The notes under the pieces are model-generated. The model worked only from the letters and a program-made list of their open reading frames with translations, had not been told where the DNA came from and made no database searches. Positions 34,971 through 44,101 of a DNA stretch of 64,000 bases are shown here, piece after piece. The DNA comes from Bacillus sp. 2205SS5-2 (GTDB lineage Bacteria; Bacillota; Bacilli; Bacillales; Bacillaceae_K). The translations under genes were made by a program, and so were the position numbers. The DNA lies in NCBI RefSeq assembly GCF_037024155.1, contig NZ_JAYKTS010000001.1, positions 186,001 to 250,000 on the forward strand, in the 5' to 3' direction. The stretch's first letter is position 1. Every line of letters begins with the position of its first letter.

Positions 34971-35455
34971 TACTATAAACAGTTTTACTTTAGGTACTTG
35001 CCAAGTATGACAATATAGTCTGTTGCTTTGAATTTATTGTTTAAATGGGATAAATAATCTTTGACAGCTTCCACTAATTTAGCAGAAGAATTGAAATCCT
35101 TAAATTCGAAATCCTGACAGATTGAATAAATTCGCGAACTGTCATCAACTACCTAAAGTAAGTTAAAAGATTCACTTCCTGGTGGTCAATAGTCTCATAG
35201 TTTCTCTAAATCCTTTTTGAACTTTTTGGAATCTCTCTCCTAATTGCATTCCCAGTCCTGTAAAGTTGATGTATCGGTCAAAAAAAATACACTTTCATTT
35301 AGTGAAATTTTAAAATCACATTCTTATAAAAAAAATAAAACGTTGAACTTTGAAAGGCTTAAACTATCATAGTTAGCGGATATTTCAAATACAAATGATG
35401 ATAAGAGGAATTCCTAAATATTGTGTTTTGTGCTTTCGTTACTACGACTATCTAA
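34971..35455. other. Decayed region with an unidentified frame remnant
   Basis: On the minus strand, about 35153-34985 reads openly as a tail of about 55 codons (VVDDSSRIYSICQDFEF...DYIVILGKYLK) with a natural stop and no start. I do not recognise it. The rest, to 35455, has no usable frame. Confidence 0.35.
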
Positions 35456-35770
35456 AAACAAGAACCACTCAAGGTAGTAGTCAAGATACTTTGTAGTCGC
35501 ACCTTTAAAGCGGTTTATCCATTGTTTCATAAAGGCTGTTTTCGCAAAGATTGTGGCTTTTTGTATCAGTTTATTATCTATGATATAGCTTTGTTTCGGG
35601 CATCATTTCGTCTGTTTTTGATAGAAATCAACAGTGAAAAGGAGGATTTAGTCAAAAATCAGATGAAATAGCCACAATGTATACGAAAAGAGCCTTTATA
35701 AAAGAATGATAACAAATTCAACAAAAAAAGAAGCCAATTTTGTTCCTGATAAGCCCCCGATAGTGCAAGA
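35456..35770 (-). pseudogene. IS1595-family transposase C-terminal remnant, split by a MITE
   Basis: On the minus strand, 35532-35466 encodes MKQWINRFKGATTKYLDYYL, the conserved C-terminal block of IS1595-type transposases (xxWIxRFxGVxTKYLxxYLxWF). If the MITE at 35534-35694 and one near-8-bp duplication are removed, the frame continues upstream as HSF-MKQW. The rest of the gene is lost. It marks past presence of an IS1595 element. Confidence 0.6.
35534..35694. mobile_element. MITE, intact, reverse orientation
   Basis: 161 bp, from GGCTGTTTTCGCAAAGATTG to GTATACGAAAAGAGCC. The flanks TTCATAAA and TTTATAAA are 7 of 8 identical, a slightly decayed target duplication. It appears inserted within the IS1595 transposase remnant. 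Confidence 0.85.
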
Positions 35771-35855
35771 TATAGTGTGAGTACTTTCTATTTCCATTCC
35801 AAATAATATTTATGTAAAATAATGTTATCTAATAATCTAATATTGGAGGTATATC

Positions 35856-36035
35856 CTGAGAAAATACTTGAAATATCATCTTTCAGTTGCCGTTATTTTT
35901 TTCATGACTTCTCTTCTGTTATTTATTCTGATTGATTCGCCTTATCCACTCTCAGCAAGCCTTGTCATAAGTTTTTTTGCTTTTGAAATTAGTGTTTATT
36001 ACTTTCATCAAAAAGAGAAGGATAAGCCTCTTTAA
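35856..36035 (+). CDS. Small two-helix membrane protein, possible CTG start
   Basis: A 59-codon frame begins with CTG 35856, placed 6 bases after GGAGG, and runs RKYLKYHLSVAVIFFMTSLL...ASLVISFFAFEISVYYF to a charged tail (HQKEKDKPL). It has two hydrophobic helices with short basic/charged ends. The start could instead be TTG at 35868. No family is recognised. The good ribosome binding site is the main reason to believe it. Confidence 0.5.
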   Translation: MRKYLKYHLSVAVIFFMTSLLLFILIDSPYPLSASLVISFFAFEISVYYFHQKEKDKPL

Positions 36036-36117
36036 AGAATGTGAACTAGAAAACGATTAATGATGAGGAGATAACAACATAGAAGAAATATAAACCGATA
36101 GTGATTTGATTCGTTCG

Positions 36118-36300
36118 TATTATCAGCTCTAATGAAAAAAACATTCAATTCTTACAAAATCGTTGACCTGGATGAAACGTATTTCCTCGAAAGTTGTAAA
36201 ATACAAAAGGTATTGCATCGGAATTCTAGGAAAAACGGTTGCTCCGTTACAAAACGAGGAATATTGAATGAGTAAGTATGTGTACTAGTCGTACTTGATT
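36118..36300 (+). pseudogene. IS1595-family transposase remnant (central part)
   Basis: The plus strand reads KIVDLDETYFLESCKIQKVLHRNSRKNG, then SVTKRGILNE, stop, VCVLV. This is the catalytic DETYF block and the RKRGGKxxKRGISxEQVCVLV block of IS1595-family transposases. It has no start and contains an internal stop. It lies in opposite orientation to the fragment at 35456-35770. Confidence 0.7.
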
Positions 36301-36522
36301 AGAATGCTATGAATTGCTCCTCGAGCTAGACCCAAATACATCATAAAAAATATTCATTCTTAACTTTTTTTAAAAACAGGGACCTTCACTAGAAATGAAT
36401 GTCCCTGTTTTTAAGTGAAATTGTATTACGATGTAAGATGTTCAACTTAGCCTTCCAGGTAATAGTTGAATTTTCGACTCACCAAACTCTATTAATGAGA
36501 TGTAAACATCCCCTGATCCAGA

Positions 36523-37326
36523 CTACACCTCAAATTCCCACTCATCCTTCAACACTAAATACAAAATTAGCAGAGTGTTCTCGAGCTCTATTTGTGCTTT
36601 TCCATCTACTTCTAGACCGATTTTCGGAAACAGAATTTGTGCCATTTGCTTGGTTCTTAATAGTCGTTGTGAGTTTGTAAGATTTAGTAGTCGGTTGCTG
36701 TAAGAATTTAGTAGATTCCAATCTTTTTGAACAAATTGTTGGATTTGCCAGTTTTCTAATGAAAGATTTTCTTTGGATAAACCCCGCTGTTGGATGTCTT
36801 TTTCAATTGCAGAAGCTTTATGCTTTCGTTTTAATCTTCTTTCATGCACAACGATGGTTCCTGCGACAATATCACCCATTCGCTTATGTTTCGAGTGGAG
36901 AAAAATCATTGCAATGCCCAAGAAATAAGCCGTAGGTAACGAATCGATTAATCTTAATAGGTTACGAATAAAGCTGGATAATAGCGTGATACTGTGCCCG
37001 TTCTCTTGGATCACAACGATCCCTATAAGCCGTTTACCTACTGTTTTCCCTCCCCAGAAATATTCCAGGGCAAAAAAATAGCCCCAGTTTATCAGGAAGA
37101 TCAAGACAATGAAAAATCCAATCAAATAGGAAGACAGAGTAGTCAAGCCAATAACTGATACTTCACCTGTTGCTGTCAATATAAAGATAACGATCATGAG
37201 AATATTTATCACGGTCAATAGTAGCTGATCAATAATGTGGGCTGCGGCCCTACTTCCTAGTCCAGCAGTTTGAAACTGAAGAGGAACATATTCAGGTGTG
37301 ACGATATCTACACGCTCTTCTTGCAT
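36523..37326 (-). CDS. RDD-family membrane protein
   Basis: The 267-residue protein has an N-terminal RDD domain (about 10-150): Arg and Asp in GLGSRAAAHIIDQLL, WGGKTVGKRLIGI, and KRMGDIVAGTIVVHERR after the membrane helices. A C-terminal soluble segment of about 100 residues (QIQQFVQKDWNLLNSYSNRL...) follows. It is divergent from the SpoIIM-domain gene and so probably shares a regulatory region with it. RDD proteins are implicated in transport; here it is linked to the MoxR cluster. ATG 37326 has GGAGGGG upstream. Confidence 0.88.
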   Translation of the reverse strand: MQEERVDIVTPEYVPLQFQTAGLGSRAAAHIIDQLLLTVINILMIVIFILTATGEVSVIGLTTLSSYLIGFFIVLIFLINWGYFFALEYFWGGKTVGKRLIGIVVIQENGHSITLLSSFIRNLLRLIDSLPTAYFLGIAMIFLHSKHKRMGDIVAGTIVVHERRLKRKHKASAIEKDIQQRGLSKENLSLENWQIQQFVQKDWNLLNSYSNRLLNLTNSQRLLRTKQMAQILFPKIGLEVDGKAQIELENTLLILYLVLKDEWEFEV

Positions 37327-37455
37327 AGTAAAACCCCTCCTCATGGATTTAATTTCCTATCATGGTTTCAATTTATTAAAAATATTACTATAATAGTAGC
37401 TATGAGAATATTCTAACAGCTATCCTAAGTCAAATATAAACAAGTAGGTGTACCT

Positions 37456-38412
37456 ATGAATGTGAAACAATTTATTAAACAGCATAGAGGAAATTGGCAA
37501 CAACTGGAGACACTTCTGATAACCCTTCAGAAGAAAAAGAACAACACTGGGACGAATATTGAGCAATTTCACCACATGTATCAACAGGCTGCGCAAAACC
37601 TCTCATTTAGTCAGACGTATTTTCCAAATGAAGAGGTAACTTCCTATTTAAACGGGCTCGTCGCCAAATCTCATAATCATTTATACAGAGATCAAGTGTC
37701 AAGTGTGAAGCAAGTCACTCATTTCTTCACAACTACGTTTATCGGTTTACTGTTAGAGCAGTGGCGATTTGTAGTGGCAGCCATGCTTTTATTTATGGTT
37801 GGAGCCGTTGGTGCATTTCTATCGGTCTATCAAGACCCGCTTCACTTATACTCTATTCTGCCTAGTAATATCGCACAGGGAGTGGATCCTAGTTCACTCG
37901 GGCAAAGCGATGGTGAAGTGGATTCTTCCTTTATGTCAGCATCAATTATGACAAATAATATTAGAGTGGCGTTCCTGGCCTTTGCTGGTGGGGTATTCTT
38001 TGGACTTTTGACAGTCTATATGCTGGTTTACAACGGTATCATAATTGGTGCTCTAGCGGCTCTGTTTTGGCATCAAGATAAATCGTATGAGTTTTGGGCG
38101 TATATCGTTCCTCACGGGATGATTGAGCTTACCGCCATTTTCATTGCTGGTGGAGCAGGTTTAATGATGGGCTATAAGCTCTTTGTTCCCGGCCGTTATT
38201 CTCGAAGCTTTCAGCTGAAGAAGCAAGCAAAGCGCTCCGTTCAATTATTACTAGGTACGATTCCCCTCTTCGTAATTGCTGGGATCATCGAAGGCTTTAT
38301 TACGCCAGCTACGATATCGCTTGAGTTCAAGTATGCGGTTGCTTTTATCACTGTTATTGGGTTAATTTTATATGTGCTGATTGGTCGGATTCTCTGGAAA
38401 AGAAACCTATAG
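37456..38412 (+). CDS. SpoIIM-domain (DUF95) membrane protein
   Basis: The 318-residue protein has a soluble alpha-helical N-terminus (1-95) and about six membrane helices containing IMTNNIRVAFLAFAGGVFFGLLTVYMLVYNGIIIGALAA and VPHGMIELTAIFIAGGAG, the core of the stage II sporulation M/DUF95 family. It is larger than true SpoIIM and in the MoxR neighbourhood, a common non-sporulation context for this domain. It converges with the DUF58 gene, overlapping its stop by six bases. Confidence 0.88.
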   Translation: MNVKQFIKQHRGNWQQLETLLITLQKKKNNTGTNIEQFHHMYQQAAQNLSFSQTYFPNEEVTSYLNGLVAKSHNHLYRDQVSSVKQVTHFFTTTFIGLLLEQWRFVVAAMLLFMVGAVGAFLSVYQDPLHLYSILPSNIAQGVDPSSLGQSDGEVDSSFMSASIMTNNIRVAFLAFAGGVFFGLLTVYMLVYNGIIIGALAALFWHQDKSYEFWAYIVPHGMIELTAIFIAGGAGLMMGYKLFVPGRYSRSFQLKKQAKRSVQLLLGTIPLFVIAGIIEGFITPATISLEFKYAVAFITVIGLILYVLIGRILWKRNL

Positions 38413-39765
38413 AAGACCGCGATTCATAATTTCAATATAATATGAAACTGCTGCTGTTGCTAGCTGTTCCTCAGGGGCCTCCACCATTAGGAGACCCTGT
38501 TTTTCCCACTTCACTTTTTCTTTCTTTTTCACTAAGAGTTGCTTTTGGGCCATACTCTTGATCATCGTTTGCTTCACACCTAATGACGCATTCCTCGTTA
38601 CACGAACTAAGGCTTCGTCCTCCACTCCAATCGTTAAAAAGACATGTTGTTTACGAAGTTGTTTTAAGTAGAAGAGCGCCCCATTTTCATGAACGAAGGT
38701 ATGAACATCACTAAATAACAATAGTAAACTCCGCTTTTTTTGTCTGCTTTGCAAATAAAAAAGCACACTAGCATAGTTCGATTCAGCAGCTTCTACCTCA
38801 AGATTGTATATTTTTTGTAAAATATGTTGCAGATGGGCAATACCCTTAGCGGGTGGAATATATACCAATACATCCTTTCCAAATGCTAATACAGAGACGT
38901 AATCACCTTTTTGGAGCGCCGCAGCAGCAACAGTAAGCACAGCTTCGAGCGATTTTTCTAGTCGATTACCTTCGCGAAGCTCAGCTCCCATCATTCGACC
39001 ACAATCGATCAATATCGTAATATACTTACCATGTTCAGGTTCGAATTCGTTCGTCATCACTTCTTGAAGCTTTGCCGTTTGCCTCCAGTTTATCTTTCTT
39101 GGATCATCTCCGAGAACATAATTTCTGATCTTAGAAAATTCTCCAACACCAGCTTGTTTTTTTCGAATTTTTAATCCATCGTATAACAAATAGTTTTGTG
39201 CGCTTTCTAATACCCTTTTTGTCTCAGTCAAGTCAGGAATCACCATTATCTCGTTAGCTAGATCCACCGTAAGTTGCTTTTCCCATAATCCTAAAAAGCT
39301 TCGATAACGTATATACAGTTCTTTTATTTGGTAATCCCCTCTTACAGGAGCTAATACTTCGTAAGATATAACTATCTTGGTATTTTTGGGTACAGTACCA
39401 CTGAGAGGAAAGGTTGTTCGGAAATTTTGCGGAATTCCATCTAACAGCCGAAAATTCATATTGTAGTCACTAGGATTTGTAATCTCAATATCTACGGTAT
39501 AAGGGACTCCTCTTTCTAATTGCGGTGGAATACTTCGTTTAAACATTAGCCTCTTTTTTGCAGGTGAAAGAGTTAAATCAAAGAAACTGGCTGTTAGTAG
39601 AAATGCATTTACAATGAAAATCAGCGTCCACGACAGCTCTAATGGCGTTGCCAATAATAAAAAAAGTGATAACAACAAGAACAACGTCAGCAGTCGCTTA
39701 GTTGGAACAATCCCCTTATCTTGGAACAGGAATCGAGCCCACCAACTCTTGAATAATTGTGTCAA
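38407..39765 (-). CDS. DUF58 protein, MoxR partner
   Basis: The 452-residue protein has two N-terminal membrane helices, a beta-rich middle and a DUF58/von Willebrand A-like domain (LRIRKKQAGVGEFSKIRNYVLGDDPRKINWRQTAK; then ITILIDCGRMMG in place of a MIDAS DxSxS). DUF58 proteins accompany MoxR ATPases. Its start overlaps the MoxR gene end by 50 bases, so coupling is tight. It resembles YeaD of B. subtilis in arrangement. Confidence 0.88.
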   Translation of the reverse strand: MTQLFKSWWARFLFQDKGIVPTKRLLTLFLLLSLFLLLATPLELSWTLIFIVNAFLLTASFFDLTLSPAKKRLMFKRSIPPQLERGVPYTVDIEITNPSDYNMNFRLLDGIPQNFRTTFPLSGTVPKNTKIVISYEVLAPVRGDYQIKELYIRYRSFLGLWEKQLTVDLANEIMVIPDLTETKRVLESAQNYLLYDGLKIRKKQAGVGEFSKIRNYVLGDDPRKINWRQTAKLQEVMTNEFEPEHGKYITILIDCGRMMGAELREGNRLEKSLEAVLTVAAAALQKGDYVSVLAFGKDVLVYIPPAKGIAHLQHILQKIYNLEVEAAESNYASVLFYLQSRQKKRSLLLLFSDVHTFVHENGALFYLKQLRKQHVFLTIGVEDEALVRVTRNASLGVKQTMIKSMAQKQLLVKKKEKVKWEKQGLLMVEAPEEQLATAAVSYYIEIMNRGLL

Positions 39766-40645
39766 TGGTCACACCCTCCAATTCCATATGCGGAGATAAT
39801 TGAATACGGTGGCGAAGAGCCGGTCGAGCGACAATTTTAATATCATCAGGAGTTACATAATCACGACCTGATAAATAGGACCATGCTTGAGCTGATTTCC
39901 CAATCGAAATGGCTGCTCTTGTACTTGCGCCAAAGCGAATCGATTCGGTTTCTCGTGTTCGTCTAACAATTTTCATAATATAATCTAATACTGCATCACT
40001 AACGGTAACGTTTTTAATCTCTTTACGTATACTTAGCAATGTATTTATATCTAGTATGGCTGCAATTTCACTGGCGGTAAATCTTTTTTCCAACACTTGT
40101 TTTAGCACATTTTTCTCTTCTTCTAATGAAGGGAAGTTAATATCTAGTTTAAATAAAAAACGATCTTGCTGTGCTTCTGGAAGCGGATAAGTCCCTTCAA
40201 ACTCAATTGGATTTTGTGTCGCGACGACAAAGAAAACTTCTGAAAGTGGATAGGTTTCTCCTTGAATGGTAACCTGACTTTCTTCCATCGCCTCTAATAG
40301 TGCCGCCTGCGTTTTCGCTGGAGTACGGTTGATTTCATCCGCTAGTAAAATATTCGTAAAAATTGGTCCCTTAATAGTTTGAAAGTTGCTGTCTTTTAGA
40401 TTGTAGATCGTGCTTCCTGTAATATCACTGGGCAGTAAATCAGGTGTGAATTGAATTCGGTTGAAGGTCCCTCCTACTAAACTAGCTAGTGTTTTCACCA
40501 TTTGTGTTTTCCCTGTTCCTGGAACTCCTTCAAGTAAAACGTGCCCACCAGCAAGAATAGCTGATAGCAGTAATTTAAGATTGGTATTTTGCCCGACTAT
40601 TCGCTCTTCATATTTTTCTATTAAGGATGTGATTTCTGAGTTCAC
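39716..40645 (-). CDS. MoxR-family AAA+ ATPase
   Basis: The 309-residue protein has Walker A GVPGTGKTQMVKTL (about 40-53), Walker B ILLADEINRTPAKTQAALLEAMEE, sensor 1 VVATQNPIEFEGTYPLPEAQQDRF and sensor 2 in RFGASTRAAISIGKSAQAW. MoxR proteins act as chaperones that mature or insert metal or cofactor into partner proteins, usually with a vWA/DUF58 partner, present here directly downstream. It overlaps the DUF4350 gene upstream by 38 bases. Confidence 0.92.
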   Translation of the reverse strand: MNSEITSLIEKYEERIVGQNTNLKLLLSAILAGGHVLLEGVPGTGKTQMVKTLASLVGGTFNRIQFTPDLLPSDITGSTIYNLKDSNFQTIKGPIFTNILLADEINRTPAKTQAALLEAMEESQVTIQGETYPLSEVFFVVATQNPIEFEGTYPLPEAQQDRFLFKLDINFPSLEEEKNVLKQVLEKRFTASEIAAILDINTLLSIRKEIKNVTVSDAVLDYIMKIVRRTRETESIRFGASTRAAISIGKSAQAWSYLSGRDYVTPDDIKIVARPALRHRIQLSPHMELEGVTIDTIIQELVGSIPVPR

Positions 40646-41759
40646 GATCCTCCACCTCTTTTCTCATTCTATCTATTTTTAGGGACCACTGAAGAAATTC
40701 TTGTTTGGTTATTTTTTCTTTTGTTAGGGTGTCTGTTATCCCCGCTAAAAACGAATGGCGCTCTTTTTTCGACCATGAAAGCTTCGATAATGAATCTTCG
40801 ATGTCCAGCCACTCCTTATGCACCGGGACACCCCAGCGCTCTTGAAGTAGCATTCTGACATAATCCCCCTGTATCGTAAGGGATGCCTGATATTGACGCC
40901 CCTTCATATACCAAGCCGCTAATGCCTGCAATTTTTCATCACTAAATCGAACGGTCTCTTCTCTTGGGATAAGGATGAAGCCAAATCGCTTCCCTCTGTA
41001 CCAAAGCCAAAGGAAAACACCCAATGTTCCTTGAAGCAAAAGTAACAGGAACCACCTTGGATATAACGTCAAAAAGGTTGCCGCACTTTCTCCGCTATGA
41101 GAGTATTCGTCAAAGAGAATGGTCCCTTCCGCAGCGTTCCCCTCATTTAGTAGAGTTAGAATTAAGCCTATATTCTCACGTTTAGGAATGTTTTGATTCA
41201 TGAAAATGGTCGGGAAGGTAGCCACAATTAATTGCCCATCTCCCTTGATTTGCTTAAATGCGAGCACACCTGATTTATCTTCAATTAGAACATCTTCTTC
41301 ACCATTTTCTTCTAATCGAAAAGAGGAACTACGGCCAACAAGATCTATCTCCTGCATCTCATTGTCGGCAAAGATATCTTCCTTCATGGTTGTCTTAAGA
41401 TCAAACATCCCTTTTGGATTTTCTTTTACTAATAGTATAGTATTTCCAGCCTCCATGAACGCTTCATACTCGTTTGTCTCCCTACTGTTAGGCATTGTGA
41501 ACGGCTCGACCATAACGAGTAACTGGTTATCCTTACCAGAAGGCAATTTCTCTGGACTATAAATCCACCTTTTCACAGAAAGTTGCTCATCTCCAAGAAA
41601 CTGATATATGGCCTTCATCCCAGTAGGAGAAGGCGATTGTGAATCGAAAGGGGGATATTCCTTTGGTTTTTGGGAGGTTACCAAGCTACTTAGCATAAGA
41701 AAGGCACTAATAAGTACAGCAAGCCCGGCCCACACTTTCCAATTTGAACTGAATTTCAT
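40608..41759 (-). CDS. DUF4350-domain membrane protein
   Basis: The 383-residue protein has an N-terminal membrane helix (WAGLAVLISAFLMLSSLV), an external domain with FDSQSPSPTGMKAIYQFLGDE and GTILFDEYSHSGE (both typical of DUF4350), then a second helix (FLLLLLQGTLGVFLWLW) and a cytoplasmic tail. It is a regular member of MoxR/DUF58 clusters; its role is unknown. The start is set at ATG 41759, close after GGAGGAAGGAAG. Confidence 0.82.
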   Translation of the reverse strand: MKFSSNWKVWAGLAVLISAFLMLSSLVTSQKPKEYPPFDSQSPSPTGMKAIYQFLGDEQLSVKRWIYSPEKLPSGKDNQLLVMVEPFTMPNSRETNEYEAFMEAGNTILLVKENPKGMFDLKTTMKEDIFADNEMQEIDLVGRSSSFRLEENGEEDVLIEDKSGVLAFKQIKGDGQLIVATFPTIFMNQNIPKRENIGLILTLLNEGNAAEGTILFDEYSHSGESAATFLTLYPRWFLLLLLQGTLGVFLWLWYRGKRFGFILIPREETVRFSDEKLQALAAWYMKGRQYQASLTIQGDYVRMLLQERWGVPVHKEWLDIEDSLSKLSWSKKERHSFLAGITDTLTKEKITKQEFLQWSLKIDRMRKEVEDRELRNHILNRKI

Positions 41760-41789
41760 CACTTCCTTCCTCCTTTCTATCTACTGGGT

Positions 41790-42428
41790 TTACTCCTCAA
41801 CAACCAGCCACTCCATTACCTGGGCTTGAAATTGACGAAATTCCTCCTCTGTCACTGTATGTTCACCGTAAGCCACCTCATCAAATAGAAGCGCTAAACG
41901 GTAAAATTTTTCTGCGATTATTTGATTTACCTTTCGAAGTTCTTCATAATACTCCCAATTAGTTTTCCAAATCTTCGTCTGTAGCCATTGTTTCTCATCA
42001 AAATACAGAAGCAGAGCCAAAAATAGGTGCCGAGTTGCAAGCGAAAAGGATCGTTGATTGGCGTGTACGTCTGCCTCTTCTTGATGCTTTTGAAAGGACC
42101 AATGCAATTCACCTTGATTTTCCAATGGTTTATTCTGATGGAATCGTCGCTTGCTGAGCTTATTTCTTGATAAAGTAAACAAAACCAATAGTAACACCCC
42201 AACGAATAAGACGATTAACACAATTAGCAATACTGTAGATGTATCACTGGTGGGATTTAATGAAGGAAATAGCCTCACTAATAGATCAAGTAGCCACTCT
42301 TTTACCTTTTCCCACAAACTCACTAACAGTCCTTCAGAGTTCTGGTAGTAAGCTTGATATTCTTCTTCATCAACTATTTGCTCAATTTTCTCTTTCGCTT
42401 TCGATTCATTTATCACGATTTTCAACAC
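41790..42428 (-). CDS. DUF4129-domain membrane protein
   Basis: The 212-residue protein has one central membrane helix (VLLIVLIVLFVGVLLLVLFTL). The C-terminal soluble part is the DUF4129 helical module (RSFSLATRHLFLALLLYFDEKQW, ELRKVNQIIAEKFYRLALLFDEVAYGEHTV). In other genomes this module is also the C-terminus of transglutaminase partners of MoxR. The start codon is GTG or TTG near 42428; the exact site is uncertain. Confidence 0.8.
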   Translation of the reverse strand: MLKIVINESKAKEKIEQIVDEEEYQAYYQNSEGLLVSLWEKVKEWLLDLLVRLFPSLNPTSDTSTVLLIVLIVLFVGVLLLVLFTLSRNKLSKRRFHQNKPLENQGELHWSFQKHQEEADVHANQRSFSLATRHLFLALLLYFDEKQWLQTKIWKTNWEYYEELRKVNQIIAEKFYRLALLFDEVAYGEHTVTEEEFRQFQAQVMEWLVVEE

Positions 42429-42445
42429 CTAGCTTTGATATAAAA

Positions 42446-43378
42446 TCATTTTTGGATAACATCATACTCATGGATAAGTTCTTTCAAGTCATCTCCATCA
42501 TGTCTGGTTCGTAAATCAAAAAATATCACTGCAAAAGCGACGGCATTGACCATTGAAGTGAATAAAGTCACGAGACTGACAATTAGCGTAAATAAAACAC
42601 TATTCCCTAAAAGGGCACCAAACGTAAATTCAAACGCCGATCCGACGATACCAAGAATAATGAATAACGTAATAAATAAACCTATAAGCACCCAGCCACG
42701 GTTTCTTGTAAGTTGCCAACTTCTTGAGAGCCCTAGTGCATCATCCTCAAGCACAACGGCCCCAAAATAAAAGCTCCAACGAATAAGCAAATAGCCAATC
42801 AGCAGACCAAAACCAACCAAGAATATTAGACTCATAATAATCGAAGCCCAAATATTCATTATCGATACAAAAAAACCTGAAGTAACCAAAATGATGGCCG
42901 GTAAGACAATGATACCAAAAGAAATAATCCAAAATAAAAGAGTACTTCCGATAATAGCCCAATAGCGTGTAAACGCCTTTTTAATGACATTTTTCACTGT
43001 GTATTCTTCGTTTAAACGAATATGATTGATAGCAATCAATACCGCTGCATCTGCTATAGGAACTAAAAAGAACGATAGAATCCCGATGACAATGAGCATC
43101 AAGGTACCGATCACATCAAATTCTGCCATTTCTGCCTCAGATTCAAAAAACGACTGATCAAAGCTCGAAATAATTTGCTCAAACCAGTTCGATCCTGTCC
43201 CTACTTCTCGAAAAAAATTAGTTCCTGTTAATAACTCCATCAGTGCTTGAACCAAAAAAATCGGACCTATCAGAATAAGGAAAATGAGTAGAAAATGTTT
43301 GAAATGATTTTTACTCAATCGAAACGTTAGATCAAGGATTTCCCCAAATCCTTTTGGCTTATTAAATTGTGAATTCAC
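42446..43378 (-). CDS. Polytopic membrane protein of the MoxR cluster
   Basis: The 310-residue protein has about six membrane helices. It starts NKPKGFGEILDLTFRLSKNHFKHFLLIFLILIGPIFL, and a later DDALGLSRSWQLTRNRGWVLIGLFI matches the pattern of glycerophosphoryl-diester-phosphodiesterase membrane-domain-like proteins that head MoxR clusters in Bacillaceae. There is no catalytic phosphodiesterase domain. It is the promoter-proximal gene of the minus-strand cluster. Confidence 0.78.
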   Translation of the reverse strand: MNSQFNKPKGFGEILDLTFRLSKNHFKHFLLIFLILIGPIFLVQALMELLTGTNFFREVGTGSNWFEQIISSFDQSFFESEAEMAEFDVIGTLMLIVIGILSFFLVPIADAAVLIAINHIRLNEEYTVKNVIKKAFTRYWAIIGSTLLFWIISFGIIVLPAIILVTSGFFVSIMNIWASIIMSLIFLVGFGLLIGYLLIRWSFYFGAVVLEDDALGLSRSWQLTRNRGWVLIGLFITLFIILGIVGSAFEFTFGALLGNSVLFTLIVSLVTLFTSMVNAVAFAVIFFDLRTRHDGDDLKELIHEYDVIQK

Positions 43379-43595
43379 TTGCCTTCCCCCTAGAAGTAAT
43401 TATTCGAAAATTGACAATATACATCTTATTTTATCATTAAATCTGTTGCATTGGATGGAAATTTGTAACTTTTTGTTCTTTAATTAACAGTAATAGGAAA
43501 GAAAAGGGCTTTCACAATTTGAGTATGAACAAATTGTGATCGTTCAAAAATCTAGACATTGAAGCTAATTTAATACTAATTTTATCTCATTGTAT

Positions 43596-43758
43596 GGCTG
43601 TTTTCGCAAAGATTGTGGCTTTTCGAATTAGTTCTCAATTCGTGATGAAGATTGACTTCGGGCATCTTTTCGCATCATTTTTAACACGGAATGAGGAATG
43701 AAATTAGTGTTTCCATCCTTTTTTGTATTCTACAGCAACAAAGTATGCGAAAAGAGCC
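43596..43758. mobile_element. MITE copy (divergent interior)
   Basis: The element runs from GGCTGTTTTCGCAAAGATTG to TATGCGAAAAGAGCC. Its interior differs from the main subfamily (ATTAGTTCTCAATTCGTGATG...) and matches the relic at 262-402. A second partial repeat follows directly. Confidence 0.8.
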
Positions 43759-43760
43759 AT

Positions 43761-43845
43761 TAATAAAAAGTAAGAAATCACTCGAAAAACATTACTGACT
43801 GTTTTTTCCTTATACTAGGAGCAAACTATGTTTACGAAAAGGGGC
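43761..43845. repeat. Partial repeat abutting the MITE
   Basis: The AAAAAGTAAGAAATCACTCGAAA block ends TTTACGAAAAGGGGC. It matches the right half of the element at 14723-14904, so it is a truncated second insertion next to the first. Confidence 0.6.
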
Positions 43846-44009
43846 ATTTCTAAAAAAGTGTTGTTTTTCGCAGAAGTGTGTAAATCGGGATGATGAAAGA
43901 CTTTGGGGTTCTTTTCTTAGCCTATAGAATATATATTGACAAAACGAAGAATTGCCATTGGTTTTTTTACATATAAGCACGAAGTATTCAAATAAATGCC
44001 TGCTACTAA

Positions 44010-44058
44010 AAAAATGCCTGTCTCCCTATGTGCTTAACATGGGGTGAAGGCATTTTTT
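44010..44058 (-). terminator. Terminator of the N-hydroxylase gene
   Basis: AAAAAATGCCT(T/G)...AGGCATTTTTT long stem with inner CCCTATG/CATGGGG pairing. Confidence 0.8.
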
Positions 44059-44101
44059 CTTTCTAACATTGTATTCACATCGCTTTTCGCTTCATTATTA
44101 T

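Noticed and set aside
37456..38412. Assignment as true SpoIIM of the engulfment complex
   Set aside because: It is much larger than SpoIIM and sits in a MoxR/DUF58 cluster, where DUF95 proteins are common outside sporulation.
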